The notes under the pieces: generated by a model
What the model was told of the DNA's origin: nothing
Seen by the model: the letters and a program-made list of their open reading frames with translations, nothing else
The model's database searches: none
Made by a program: the position numbers and the translations under genes
Assembly: GCA_964569795.1 (NCBI GenBank)
Contig: CAZMVB010000010.1
Coordinates: forward strand, 62,001 to 126,000
Source: JAHJDS01 sp964569795
GTDB lineage: Bacteria > Desulfobacterota > Desulfarculia > Desulfarculales > JAHJDS01
Length of the DNA: 64,000 nucleotides
Direction: 5' to 3'
Part shown: in pieces, positions 16,341 through 25,000 of the stretch
Layout of the letters: each line of letters begins with the position of its first letter
Numbering within the stretch: position 1 is the stretch's first letter

Positions 16341-17183
16341 ATGCTCAGCGACCAGGAATTCGCCCGGATCCTGGACAGGTTCGACCTGGACTGGGAGGGC
16401 TATCGCCGGGTCCGCAAGGGGGTCAAGAAGCGTCTGCGGCGAAAGTGGATCGAGCTGGGGGTGAGCCGGGTCGAGGAATTTCTGGCGGCCCTGGAGGCGG
16501 ACCCGGGCCTGGTCGAGGGGTGCCGGCGACTGTTGACCGTGTCGGTCAGCCGCTTTTTCCGGGACGCTGAGTTGTGGACGATCCTCGAACTTGAAATCCT
16601 GCCGCTGTTTGCCCGACATCAAAAAGTCCTGGTCTGGTCGGCCGGGTGCGCCCGGGGCGAGGAGGCCTATTCACTAAAAATCGTCCACGACCAGTGGCGC
16701 CGGCGGTCGGGCCCGGGCCCTGAAGTGGAAATCCTGGCCACGGATTTGAACCCTTTCTATCTGGATCAGGCCCGGGCCGGGATTTACGGCCAAAGCAGTC
16801 TGCGGGAGGTGCCCGAGGAGGTGCGGGCCGGCTGCTTCGAGAAGCTGCCAGGCAAGAAGCAGTATGGAGTGGCCGAATTTTTGAGAGAGGGGGTGAGGTG
16901 GCGGGAACACGACCTGTGCTCGGGCGTTTCTCCGGGGCAATTCGATCTGGTGTTCCTGCGCAACAGCGTCCTGACCTATGAATCCCCGGCCACCCGGACC
17001 CGGGCCCTGGACCGGGTGCTGGCCGGCCTGCTTCCGGGCGGCTTTCTGATCATCGGGGCCCGGGAGGAGTTGCCTTTGGGCCGGGACGACCTGCGGCCTT
17101 GGCCGAGCTTGTCTTATGTCTTTCAAATGAACCCAGACCTGGACCGGTCTGGTGAGAGGGATCGGCCACCGGTCGCCATCTGA
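16341..17183 (+). CDS. CheR-type protein-glutamate O-methyltransferase
   Basis: A 280-residue CheR-family SAM-dependent methyltransferase. The N-terminal helical domain (residues 1-75) is followed by VSRFFRDAELWTILE, the SAM-binding loop WSAGCARGEEAYSLKI, ILATDLNPFYLDQARAGIYGQ and FDLVFLRNSVLTY. It would methylate glutamates of chemoreceptors using SAM. No receptor, CheB or CheA lies nearby, so it may serve a distant pathway. The usual C-terminal end after GARE is rather charged and short. Confidence 0.87.
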   Translation: MLSDQEFARILDRFDLDWEGYRRVRKGVKKRLRRKWIELGVSRVEEFLAALEADPGLVEGCRRLLTVSVSRFFRDAELWTILELEILPLFARHQKVLVWSAGCARGEEAYSLKIVHDQWRRRSGPGPEVEILATDLNPFYLDQARAGIYGQSSLREVPEEVRAGCFEKLPGKKQYGVAEFLREGVRWREHDLCSGVSPGQFDLVFLRNSVLTYESPATRTRALDRVLAGLLPGGFLIIGAREELPLGRDDLRPWPSLSYVFQMNPDLDRSGERDRPPVAI

Positions 17184-17348
17184 TCGGCCGCAGGTAACGG
17201 TCCTGGCGCGGACCCAGGAGAAGTCCGCGGTCGTTTCCTGATAACGTTCAACGTGTGCTATGATCGATCCTGAGCCGGCGCCCTGAATCGGGGCGAGAAA
17301 CCATCTTATCCCGTTGCCGCGGACGATCTTCCGCTTCAGGAGTGGCAC

Positions 17349-18218
17349 GTGGGCCTTTGGCGCGACTCCCTGTTCCCGGCCGTGGATCAGGCCGATCGGG
17401 TTGAATTCAGGCGTCAGGCCGCCATCTGGAATCTGGCCCGGTTGCGCATCCTGGCGGTGTTTATCATTGTCCTCGAACCAATCCTGGTCGTCTTCAACTT
17501 CACCATTTGGCGCGAGGTCTTTAATTCACCAGCGGCCAAATACACCTTCTGGCCTCACACCATCCTCCGGATCTCGACCGGCCTGGCCGGGGTGTTATTC
17601 CTGGCGATCGCCCGGGAACGTCAAGGGGAGTCCGGCCGCCTCTACCTGGTCTCGACCGTCTTTCTGACCTACATCATGGTCTCTCACGCGGCGGCCACCG
17701 GTCTGGTCCACGTGGCGACTCACAGTATCGGCGGGTATCTGGTCGGGGTGTTTCTGTGCGCCACGTTCGTTCACTATCAATGGCCCCTGAACCCGCTGCT
17801 CTATGTGCTGACCTGGTTGGTTTTCGCCGCCCTGGTGCTCTTCAACGCCCCCAACGCGTCATCGGTCATGATCGATCTGGTCAATTCCGCGCTCATGACT
17901 CTGGGCGCGATCACCGTCTCCCAGGCCTTTCATACCGGCCGGGTGCGGGAATTCAATCAGCAGCAGACCATCACCACCCGGAACCGGGAACTCCAGGAGG
18001 CCCTGGCCCAGGTGAAGCAGTTGAGCGGCCTGCTGCCCATTTGCTCCCACTGCAAGCGGATACGCAACGACCAGGGCTACTGGGAACAGGTCGAGGTCTT
18101 TGTCCGCGACCATTCCGAGGCCAAGTTCACCCACGGCATCTGCCCGGACTGCAGGAAAGAACTCTATCCCAACCTGGGCAAGCCCGAGAAGGGACCTGAC
18201 GGTCCGATCGAGTCCTAG
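17349..18218 (+). CDS. Membrane protein with C-terminal Cys4 (CxxC-x29-CxxC) module
   Basis: A 289-residue protein: about six membrane helices (residues 25-205), a coiled-coil linker (QQQTITTRNRELQEALAQVKQL), then a C-terminal module with LLPICSHCKRIRNDQGYW and THGICPDCRKELYP. The four cysteines are spaced C-x2-C-x29-C-x2-C and look zinc-binding. The same module ends the sensor protein at 19710-21518. The architecture (membrane sensor, coiled coil, module) suggests a signalling protein without a classical kinase or cyclase output. GTG start; AGGAG lies 8 bases upstream. Confidence 0.75.
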   Translation: MGLWRDSLFPAVDQADRVEFRRQAAIWNLARLRILAVFIIVLEPILVVFNFTIWREVFNSPAAKYTFWPHTILRISTGLAGVLFLAIARERQGESGRLYLVSTVFLTYIMVSHAAATGLVHVATHSIGGYLVGVFLCATFVHYQWPLNPLLYVLTWLVFAALVLFNAPNASSVMIDLVNSALMTLGAITVSQAFHTGRVREFNQQQTITTRNRELQEALAQVKQLSGLLPICSHCKRIRNDQGYWEQVEVFVRDHSEAKFTHGICPDCRKELYPNLGKPEKGPDGPIES

Positions 18219-18240
18219 CCTTGATGGTGGAGACACCCGC

Positions 18241-18753
18241 CTGAAGGTGCTGCTCACCGGCCTGCCCGGTTCGGGTAAATCGACCCTGATCGAGCGGATC
18301 ATCGCCCGCCTGGACCGGCCCGTGGCCGGGTTTGTCACCCGGGAGATCCGGGAGCGCGGCCGCCGGGTCGGGTTCGCCCTGACCACCCTGGACGGCCAAG
18401 AAGGCGTCCTGGCCCACGCGGGCCACAGGTCCGGGCACCGGGTCGGCCGCTACGGCGTGAACCTGGCCGACCTGGATCGCCTGGCCGTGCCGGCCATTCA
18501 ACCCCGCGATCCAACGGCCCTGGTCATCGTTGACGAGATCGGCAAGATGGAGTGTCTTTCGTCACGGTTCAGGCAGGCCGTGCTCGAACTTTTCGACTCG
18601 GACCAGGACGTCCTGGGCACGATCGCCCTCAAGGGCGGGACCTATATGCAAAATATAAAAACACGGGCCGACGTGGAGCTGATCGAGGTCACCCCGGCCA
18701 ACCGGGACCGGCTGGTCGATATGGCGGACAGATTCCAGCTTCCGACCGACTGA
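18241..18753 (+). CDS. THEP1-family nucleoside-triphosphatase
   Basis: A 170-residue NTPase with the THEP1 hallmarks: Walker A LLTGLPGSGKSTLIERII at the very N-terminus and Walker B VIVDEIGKMECLS near residue 95, plus TIALKGGTYMQNIK. These enzymes hydrolyse NTPs; their biological role is unsettled. The natural start seems to be CTG at 18241, where the protein aligns with the family N-terminus and GGAG lies 8 bases upstream; a GTG two codons later (18247) is the alternative. An open frame extends upstream but overlaps the previous gene without a plausible start. Confidence 0.85.
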   Translation: MKVLLTGLPGSGKSTLIERIIARLDRPVAGFVTREIRERGRRVGFALTTLDGQEGVLAHAGHRSGHRVGRYGVNLADLDRLAVPAIQPRDPTALVIVDEIGKMECLSSRFRQAVLELFDSDQDVLGTIALKGGTYMQNIKTRADVELIEVTPANRDRLVDMADRFQLPTD

Positions 18754-18778
18754 CAATCGGCCGGCCTGGGGTGGGCGC

Positions 18779-18807
18779 TTGACCTTTGAACGCCCGGGAA
18801 TAATAAT
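18779..18807 (+). promoter_or_regulatory. Candidate sigma-70 promoter for csrA-fliW
   Basis: TTGACC at 18779-18784 and AATAAT at 18802-18807 with a 17-base spacer, about 45 bases before the csrA start. The -10 box sits in a short AT island. It would drive csrA and fliW together. Confidence 0.5.
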
Positions 18808-18853
18808 GTCCCTGGAATGAAAGGACTTCGACCCCGGGCCCATCAGGTGCGAA

Positions 18854-19090
18854 TTGCTGATTCTGACCCGTAAAATCGGCGAGTCGATCATGATCGGCGA
18901 CGACGTCAAGATAAGCGTCGTCGAGATCAGGGCCCGCCACGTCCGCCTCGGGGTGGACGCGCCCCAGGACATGGCCATCCACCGGGAAGAGGTTTACCAG
19001 AAGATCCAGGAGGCCAACCTGGCCGCGGCCGCGGCCCAGGCCCAGGACCTCGATCAGGTGGCCGCGCTCCTGGGCAAGGTGACCAGATGA
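18854..19090 (+). CDS. csrA: CsrA, post-transcriptional regulator
   Basis: A 78-residue CsrA. The RNA-binding dimer core is complete: LILTRKIGESIMIGDDVKIS, VEIRARHVRLGVDAP and the HREEVYQKIQEAN helix. The C-terminal tail is extended by about 18 Ala/Gln-rich residues. CsrA binds GGA motifs in mRNA leaders, here most likely flagellin and other motility messages. The start is TTG with AGGTG upstream. It overlaps fliW by 4 bases (ATGA), matching the known CsrA-FliW antagonism in which FliW sequesters CsrA. Confidence 0.97.
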   Translation: MLILTRKIGESIMIGDDVKISVVEIRARHVRLGVDAPQDMAIHREEVYQKIQEANLAAAAAQAQDLDQVAALLGKVTR

Positions 19091-19581
19091 GCACGTTGAT
19101 CGTCAACACCACCCGCTTCGGCGACGTCCAGGTGGACGCGGCCAAGATCATCACCCTCCCCCGGGGAATCATCGGCTTCCCGGACGACAAGCAGTACGTC
19201 CTGCTCATGCACCAGCCCGATTCGCCCCTGTTCTGGCTGCAGTCGGTCACCAATCCCGACCTGGCCTTTGTGGTGGTCATGCCGGTCCTGTTCAAGCCGG
19301 ACTACCGGGTCCCGGTCGGTCCGCCGCTCCTGGAGGCCCTGGGCGCCCTGAGTCCGGACGAGATACAGATTTACGTCCTGGTGACCGTTCCCCAGGGTCA
19401 TCCGGAAAAGATGACGGCCAACCTCAAGGGCCCGCTCCTGGTCAATTCCAGATCGCGCCTGGGGCAGCAGGTGGTGCTGGACGATCCCGACTACCCGATC
19501 AAATACCCGCTTGTCTCCGGGACCGAGGGCGGCCGGCCGGAGGACCCCTCGCTGGGCCCGCCCCCGGACGACGCGTCCTGA
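19087..19581 (+). CDS. fliW: FliW, flagellar assembly factor and CsrA antagonist
   Basis: A 164-residue FliW. Typical segments: TTRFGDVQVDAAKIITLPRG, IIGFPDDKQYVLLMHQ, PLFWLQSVTNPDLAFVV and GPLLVNSRSRLGQQVVLDD. FliW binds CsrA and flagellin in turn, releasing flagellin translation when flagellin is exported. The last 15 residues (GGRPEDPSLGPPPDDAS) are a disordered extension. Coupled to csrA by a 4-base overlap. Together with the flhB-fliA block this shows the genome encodes a complete motility control circuit split over two loci. Confidence 0.96.
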   Translation: MSTLIVNTTRFGDVQVDAAKIITLPRGIIGFPDDKQYVLLMHQPDSPLFWLQSVTNPDLAFVVVMPVLFKPDYRVPVGPPLLEALGALSPDEIQIYVLVTVPQGHPEKMTANLKGPLLVNSRSRLGQQVVLDDPDYPIKYPLVSGTEGGRPEDPSLGPPPDDAS

Positions 19582-19709
19582 AAAATACACCTTGCTTGCC
19601 CGCCGCCGGTGCAGTACGATCATTGTAATTCCCTGGTCGATTTTTGACCGCCCTCCCGTCCTGGCGATCAACCCTATCCTTGTTGGACGCTGTGCAGAAG
19701 AAGGCGGAG

Positions 19710-21518
19710 ATGACCGGCGGTGCAACGGCCGCAGCGGCGAGCGGTGGACTTGTCTGTCCGGTGACCGGCCTGCCGGTCGAGCGTCGTCCCGAGTGGTCCA
19801 CCGCGACCCTGGGGGACAGTTTCCAGCTCAACTACACCCGGATCGGCGACCATGTCCTCTGGTCACATCCCTCCGGGTACGTCACCCTGTCCGACATGGA
19901 AAAGGCGATCGACTTTATCCGGGGCGTGATCGCCGAGGCCTTTCCTGATGACCGCCCCATTGTCGAGATCGCGGATTCCTCGAACCTGACGGGCATATCC
20001 CTGGCCGCCCGCCGGGCCTATGTCAAGTTTCTCCAGGGCACCCCGCAATTGGCCGGCGTGGTTTTCCTGGGCACCACGCCCCTGTTGGAAATGGCCGTCC
20101 GGCTGGGTATGCGGCTGAAACTGGTCAAGTACCCGGTCAAGATCGCCCGGAGTTACGCCGAGGCCATGACCCTGGCCCTGGCCATGTTGCCGTCCGAGGG
20201 ACCGCCGGTCGTGGCCCGGACCACCCCGGAAATCCCGCCCCGGGTTGTTTTCCGGGAGGACTGGCGGGTGGACTCCCCGGGCTTTTCCACCCGGTTCGAG
20301 ATTTTTTGGGGGGACGTCCTCCATTCCGTGACCACGGGCTTCCTGACCCAGGAGCAGGTCGGGCCGGTGGCCGAACTGCGGCAACGGGTGACCTCGTCGG
20401 TGGTCTCGCCGGAAGGGATAAGGTACTTCGTCGCCGGGGTGGAGGAGGTGACCGGGGCCGATCGCCGGGCCCGCCATGACTACATGGACTCCCTCAAAAT
20501 GTGGCACGAAGACCATCCGCTCCAGATGTACGTCCTTTACGGGGCCAACTGGTTCATCCGGACCGCCGCCCGGCTGGCCGGACCGTTCATGCCCTTCAAG
20601 GTCAGCGTCGCCCGGGACCTGGCCGAGGCCCGGCGGATCGTGGCCGAGGACCGAAACCGCGCGGCGGGCGCCGGGCCGGCCAAGGTCCACCAGATGTTCG
20701 CCGACGAACCGGCCCCCACCCCGGAATTGAGCCGATACGTCGAGGAACTGCTGCGCTACATCGGCAGCATCAACTGGGAGGCCGACGGCATCGACCTGGA
20801 GGTGGACCCGGATCATCCCTTCAAGTCGGTCTTTGACGCCCTGAGACTGATCAAGGGCGAACTGGACGAACTCTTTTCAGAACGGGAACAGGCCGAGCGG
20901 GCCCTGAGGGAGAGCGAGCAGAGATACCGCTACCTGGTCGAGATGGCCACCGAGGCGGTGGTGGTCGCCCAGGGCGACCGGCTGGTCTTCGCCAACTCGA
21001 CCGCCGAGAAGATCTCGGGCTGGACCCGGGAAGAGCTGACCTCGCGGCCGTTTCTGGAATTTGTCCATCCCGAGGATCGGGCCGGGGTCCTGGAGCGGCA
21101 TGGGCAACGATTCGGCGGCGAGGAGGTGCCCGAGCCAAACAGGTACCGGATCCTGGCCCAGGACGGCTCGGAGAAATGGATCGAGGTGACCGGGGTCCTG
21201 ATCGACTGGGAGGGCGAGCCGGCGAGTCTGAACCTGCTGACCGACATCACCATCCGCAAACAGGCCGAGGAGGAGCGGGAACGGCTCATCCACGAACTCC
21301 AGGTGGCCCTGGTCAAGGTCAAGACCCTCCGGGGTCTGATCCCCATTTGCGCCTCGTGCAAGAAGGTCCGCGATGACCAGGGGTTCTGGAAGCAGGTCGA
21401 GGTTTACGTGGGCGAGCACTCGGACGCCGCATTCAGCCACGGCCTCTGCCCGGATTGCATGCGGCAGCTGTATTCTGATTATGTCGAGGAATCGGATTTT
21501 GACGAAGACCGGAATTGA
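19710..21518 (+). CDS. Sensor protein: duplicated N-terminal domain, PAS, C-terminal Cys4 module
   Basis: A 602-residue soluble signalling protein. Residues about 35-165 and 185-320 look like two copies of one alpha/beta domain, each ending in a similar helix-strand pattern (KLVKYPVKIARSYAEAMTLA and KVSVARDLAEARRIV). A PAS domain follows (YRYLVEMATEAVVVAQGD to LLTDITIRKQAEEE), then a coiled coil and the Cys4 module LIPICASCKKVRDDQGFW ... GLCPDCMRQLYSDY, the same as in the 17349 gene. No kinase, GGDEF or HTH output is present. The ATG at 19710 is chosen for AAGG 5 bases upstream; GTG 19692 is possible. Confidence 0.7.
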   Translation: MTGGATAAAASGGLVCPVTGLPVERRPEWSTATLGDSFQLNYTRIGDHVLWSHPSGYVTLSDMEKAIDFIRGVIAEAFPDDRPIVEIADSSNLTGISLAARRAYVKFLQGTPQLAGVVFLGTTPLLEMAVRLGMRLKLVKYPVKIARSYAEAMTLALAMLPSEGPPVVARTTPEIPPRVVFREDWRVDSPGFSTRFEIFWGDVLHSVTTGFLTQEQVGPVAELRQRVTSSVVSPEGIRYFVAGVEEVTGADRRARHDYMDSLKMWHEDHPLQMYVLYGANWFIRTAARLAGPFMPFKVSVARDLAEARRIVAEDRNRAAGAGPAKVHQMFADEPAPTPELSRYVEELLRYIGSINWEADGIDLEVDPDHPFKSVFDALRLIKGELDELFSEREQAERALRESEQRYRYLVEMATEAVVVAQGDRLVFANSTAEKISGWTREELTSRPFLEFVHPEDRAGVLERHGQRFGGEEVPEPNRYRILAQDGSEKWIEVTGVLIDWEGEPASLNLLTDITIRKQAEEERERLIHELQVALVKVKTLRGLIPICASCKKVRDDQGFWKQVEVYVGEHSDAAFSHGLCPDCMRQLYSDYVEESDFDEDRN

Positions 21519-21593
21519 CCCTCGTTTGTAATATTGTTGACCGGCCCGGCGGCCGGACGCCGATCCCCAAAAAAATGCGGCCCTCTTGGCCGG

Positions 21594-21622
21594 TTTACTT
21601 CTGGTTCGATATGTGCTATTAT
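21594..21622 (+). promoter_or_regulatory. Candidate promoter of the Trypco1 / trypsin-STAND operon
   Basis: TTTACT at 21594-21599 and TATTAT at 21617-21622, spacer 17 bases. The region 21590-21660 is markedly more AT-rich than its surroundings. It lies 90 bases before the first gene of the module. Confidence 0.4.
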
Positions 21623-21634
21623 GACAGCTCATAG

Positions 21635-21652
21635 AATACGGATAGTCGTATT
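21635..21652 (+). promoter_or_regulatory. Inverted repeat AATACG-N6-CGTATT, candidate operator
   Basis: A perfect 6-base inverted repeat with a 6-base spacer just downstream of the candidate -10 box, in the position expected for a repressor site over the transcription start. Another imperfect palindrome, CCCC-N10-GGGG, follows at 21666-21684. No regulator gene is adjacent. Confidence 0.35.
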
Positions 21653-21711
21653 GTGTTGACGCTGTCCCCTTTTTCAAATGGGGGCATTGCCAGACATGGG
21701 GAGGGAGAGCC

Positions 21712-22026
21712 ATGACCGAATTCAAGATCGATCCTGACGCCCCGGTCCTGGTGGAGTTCGCCACCGGCCCGGGAGAACAGAGGCTATCCGTCAAAAGCAG
21801 GCTGGACAGTATTACAGAGAAATCGGGCGAGGCGGTCCAGTCGGCCATGGACACCATTCACAACATGGCCGACAAGATCGCCGCCACGGTGAAAAAGATG
21901 ACCGCAAGTCCGTCCGAGGTCGAGGTCTCTTTCGGGATCAAGTTCGACGCCCAGGCCGGGGTGCTCATCGCCTCGACCGGCTTGGAGGCCTCGCTCCAGG
22001 TCAAGCTCAAGTGGGTACGCGAATGA
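21712..22026 (+). CDS. Trypco1-domain (CU044_2847 family) protein
   Basis: A 104-residue protein recognised as the trypsin-co-occurring domain 1 family: an N-terminal strand (APVLVEFATGPGEQR), a long amphipathic helix (AVQSAMDTIHNMADKIAATVKKM) and two closing strands (EVEVSFGIKFDAQAGVLIAST, ASLQVKLKW). Members are encoded next to trypsin-like protease/NTPase proteins in predicted biological-conflict systems; the molecular role is not established but a sensor or protease partner/substrate is likely. It has a GGGAGGGAGAG ribosome site and ends 7 bases before the protease-STAND gene. Confidence 0.85.
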   Translation: MTEFKIDPDAPVLVEFATGPGEQRLSVKSRLDSITEKSGEAVQSAMDTIHNMADKIAATVKKMTASPSEVEVSFGIKFDAQAGVLIASTGLEASLQVKLKWVRE

Positions 22027-22033
22027 GAGACCG

Positions 22034-25000
22034 ATGAATCAGACCTGGAATGAAGTCAAGCGCCAAAGCCTTCGTGGCTTCACCGTCCGAATTCGCGACC
22101 CTGGGACCGAAGAGACTTACGGCACGGGCATTGTTGTCTCGACCGACGGTATGGTGGTGACCTGTGCCCACGTATTTGAAGATATCGTTGGCATTCATCC
22201 TCGTGAGGCCACGGATGAGGAGGTCGAGGTCTATTTTCCCCAGGCCCGAACTGAATCCGAAAAAATACGCCGAGCAAAGGTCAGGCCCTGTTTGGATGTT
22301 TATGATGACGACATCGTCCTCCTCCAATTGACCGATGGACCGGTCCCGCTGGACCCGGAACAAATCGCCGTGTTGGGGCCGGCGAGCGAGTCGGAGGGTA
22401 ATCCTTTTGTCAGCTACGGCTTCAGGCCCCTGGGCAACACGCCCGGCGGTGGGGCCATGGGCGATATCGTGATGATCGTCGATCCCCCGGAAGATGAAAC
22501 ATGGTTGACCGAGCCGGTTCAACTCGATTCGAAGCACCTCGACCACGGTATGAGCGGCTCGGCGGTCCTGGACAAGGACCGAAACCTGGTGGTGGGGATC
22601 GTCTATAAAGGTTGGGAGTCGGGAAAATCATTCCACGACCGCGACACGGCCTGGGCCGTTGACGCCGTGGTCCTTTCTCGGCCGCCATTCAACCTCCAGT
22701 TGCGTGATCAGCCCTTGCCTCTAAACGCCCCTTCGCTACACTTGGACTTCCAGGCAGCCCAGGCCGCGGCCGGGCGGGACTTGGGTGTTGACCTGGATCG
22801 GCCCTTCTCTTTACGCCACCCTGCCCTACTTATGGACATCGAGATGGCCCGGACCGCGGCCGGGCGGGGCCTGGGCCTGGAACTGGTCAACGCCCCGCCG
22901 CCCCTGGCCGAGTGGGTCGGCCGGGATGACTTAATAAATCAAATAACCATAGACTGGCTTGATGACAAAACCAGGGTGACCGGGCTGATCGGATTCGGCG
23001 GCGAGGGCAAGAGCAGCCTGGCCCGGCGCTGGCTGGATGATCTGCTGGCCGATGAGTCGAAACCTCAGCCGGACGGGGTGTTCTGGTGGGGGTTCTACGA
23101 CCGGCCCAGCGTGGACGAGTTTTTTGAGGCGGCCCTGAATTTCCTGGGCCAGGGCCAGATCGACCCAGCCGCTTATCCCTCGGCCAATGCCAAGGCCCAT
23201 TTCATTGCCGGAATGCTCCACGCGGGCCGGTATCTGTTCGTCCTGGACGGCCTGGAGGTGATGCAGCACCAGGAGGGAGATGATTATGGCCTGCTCCGGA
23301 GCAATGACCTGCGCGAGTTCCTGGAATACTTTGCCGCCCCTTCGCACCGGTCATTCTGCCTGATAACCAGCCGGGCCCCGGTCCTGGACCTGATGGATTA
23401 TACGACCTATGTCCACCGGGAAGTGATGCGTCTGAGCGCCCGGGACGGGCGAGACCTGCTCAGAAAACTGGGCGTACTGGGCACGGACCAGGAACTGGAC
23501 CAGGTCGTGGCCGACTGGGACGGTCATGCCCTGACCCTCAGCCTGGTCGGCTCCCATGTGGCCGAGCGGCACGGGGGCGACGTGGCCTATGCTCGGGACG
23601 CCGAGCCGTTTGATCCCGCCGAATCACGCTACGAGCGGGTCCATCGGGTTCTGCGCCGCTATGACGATCACATGACCGAGGCCGAGCGGGCCTTCCTGAA
23701 ACTGTTCAGCGTTTTTCGTAAACCCGTCCGGGAGGAGGCCTTTGCCAAGGTTTTTCGAACTGAGACCGAGGCCACGGACCTGAACGCCCCGGTGGCGGCC
23801 CTGAGCGAGGCGGATTTCCAGGCCATGATCGAGCGTCTGCTGAAGTACCGGATCCTGCGGCATGATGAACGGGAAAGTCATTACACCGCCCACCCGCTGA
23901 TCCGGCGGCACTACGAGGCCCTGCTCTGTACCGGGGACCAAGAGCAGACCCAAGCGGCCCACCAGCGAATCAAGGACTATTATCTCGACCTGGCCGGTGA
24001 CGTGCCGACGAATCCCACCCTGGACGACTTGGCCCCCCTGATCGAGGTGGTGCACCACGCCTGTGGGGCAGGGGCCTATGACGAGGCCCACGAAATACAT
24101 CGTTCTAGAATCGACCAAAAAAGACATATTCTAAGTCATCAACTGGGGGCTTACGAGACTCAGCTAGCCCTGATGCAGGAGTTCTTCTCTGACTCCGACC
24201 CGTACCAGGAGGCACGGGTCACTCCTGCGAAGTATAAATCCTGGATCCTCAATCAGGTCGGCCTTTGCCTGATGAACCTGGGCCGGTTGGGCCAAGCCGC
24301 GCCGTTCTTCGAACGCGCCAGTCAAATTAATGAGAAATCAAAAAGGTGGCACAATGCCAGCATTAACTACCAGAACTTGGCGGAATTGCAGGACCATCTG
24401 GGCGACTTGGCCGCCAGCACAACAACGGCCAAACAGGCCCTGGACTTGGCCCGCCTGGCGAAACACAAGTTAAATGAATGCAGATCGTTGGCTTGGCAAG
24501 CCTGGGCGGCCCATCTCCAGAGTGACGTGATGGGTGCCAGTGAAATCTTCATAGAGGCTGAAGCCCTGGAACGGGAAATAGACCGGACCCAAAAATACCT
24601 CTACGGCCTGCGGGGCATTCAGCATGCCGATCACTTGCGCCGCGTCGGCAAGAAGGACTACGCCCGCTGCGTCATTGAGGCCAACCTGAAGACCTGTGGG
24701 GAAGAGCCCTGGCTGGCTGACCTTATTCGTTGCCATCGCGTCCTGGGCGACCTGGACGCAAATGACGGCCGGCACGACACCGCCAGGGAGCACTATGATG
24801 AGGCCCTGCGAATCGTCCGGGGCATCACTCATCGACCGACGCTTATTGAGGCCCTGCTGGCCCGGGGGCGGTGGTATGCCAAACACATGAAAGACAGTGC
24901 CGCCGCATTCAGCGATTTACGCGAGGCCCTGGGCTATGCCACCCGGGACGGGTACCGCCTCTACGAGGCCGACATCCGCAATGCCCTGGCCTGGGCCCAT

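Noticed and set aside
17341..17360. TGGCACG match to a sigma-54 -24 element
   Set aside because: It overlaps the start of the 17349 gene and the -12 GC is not at the required spacing.
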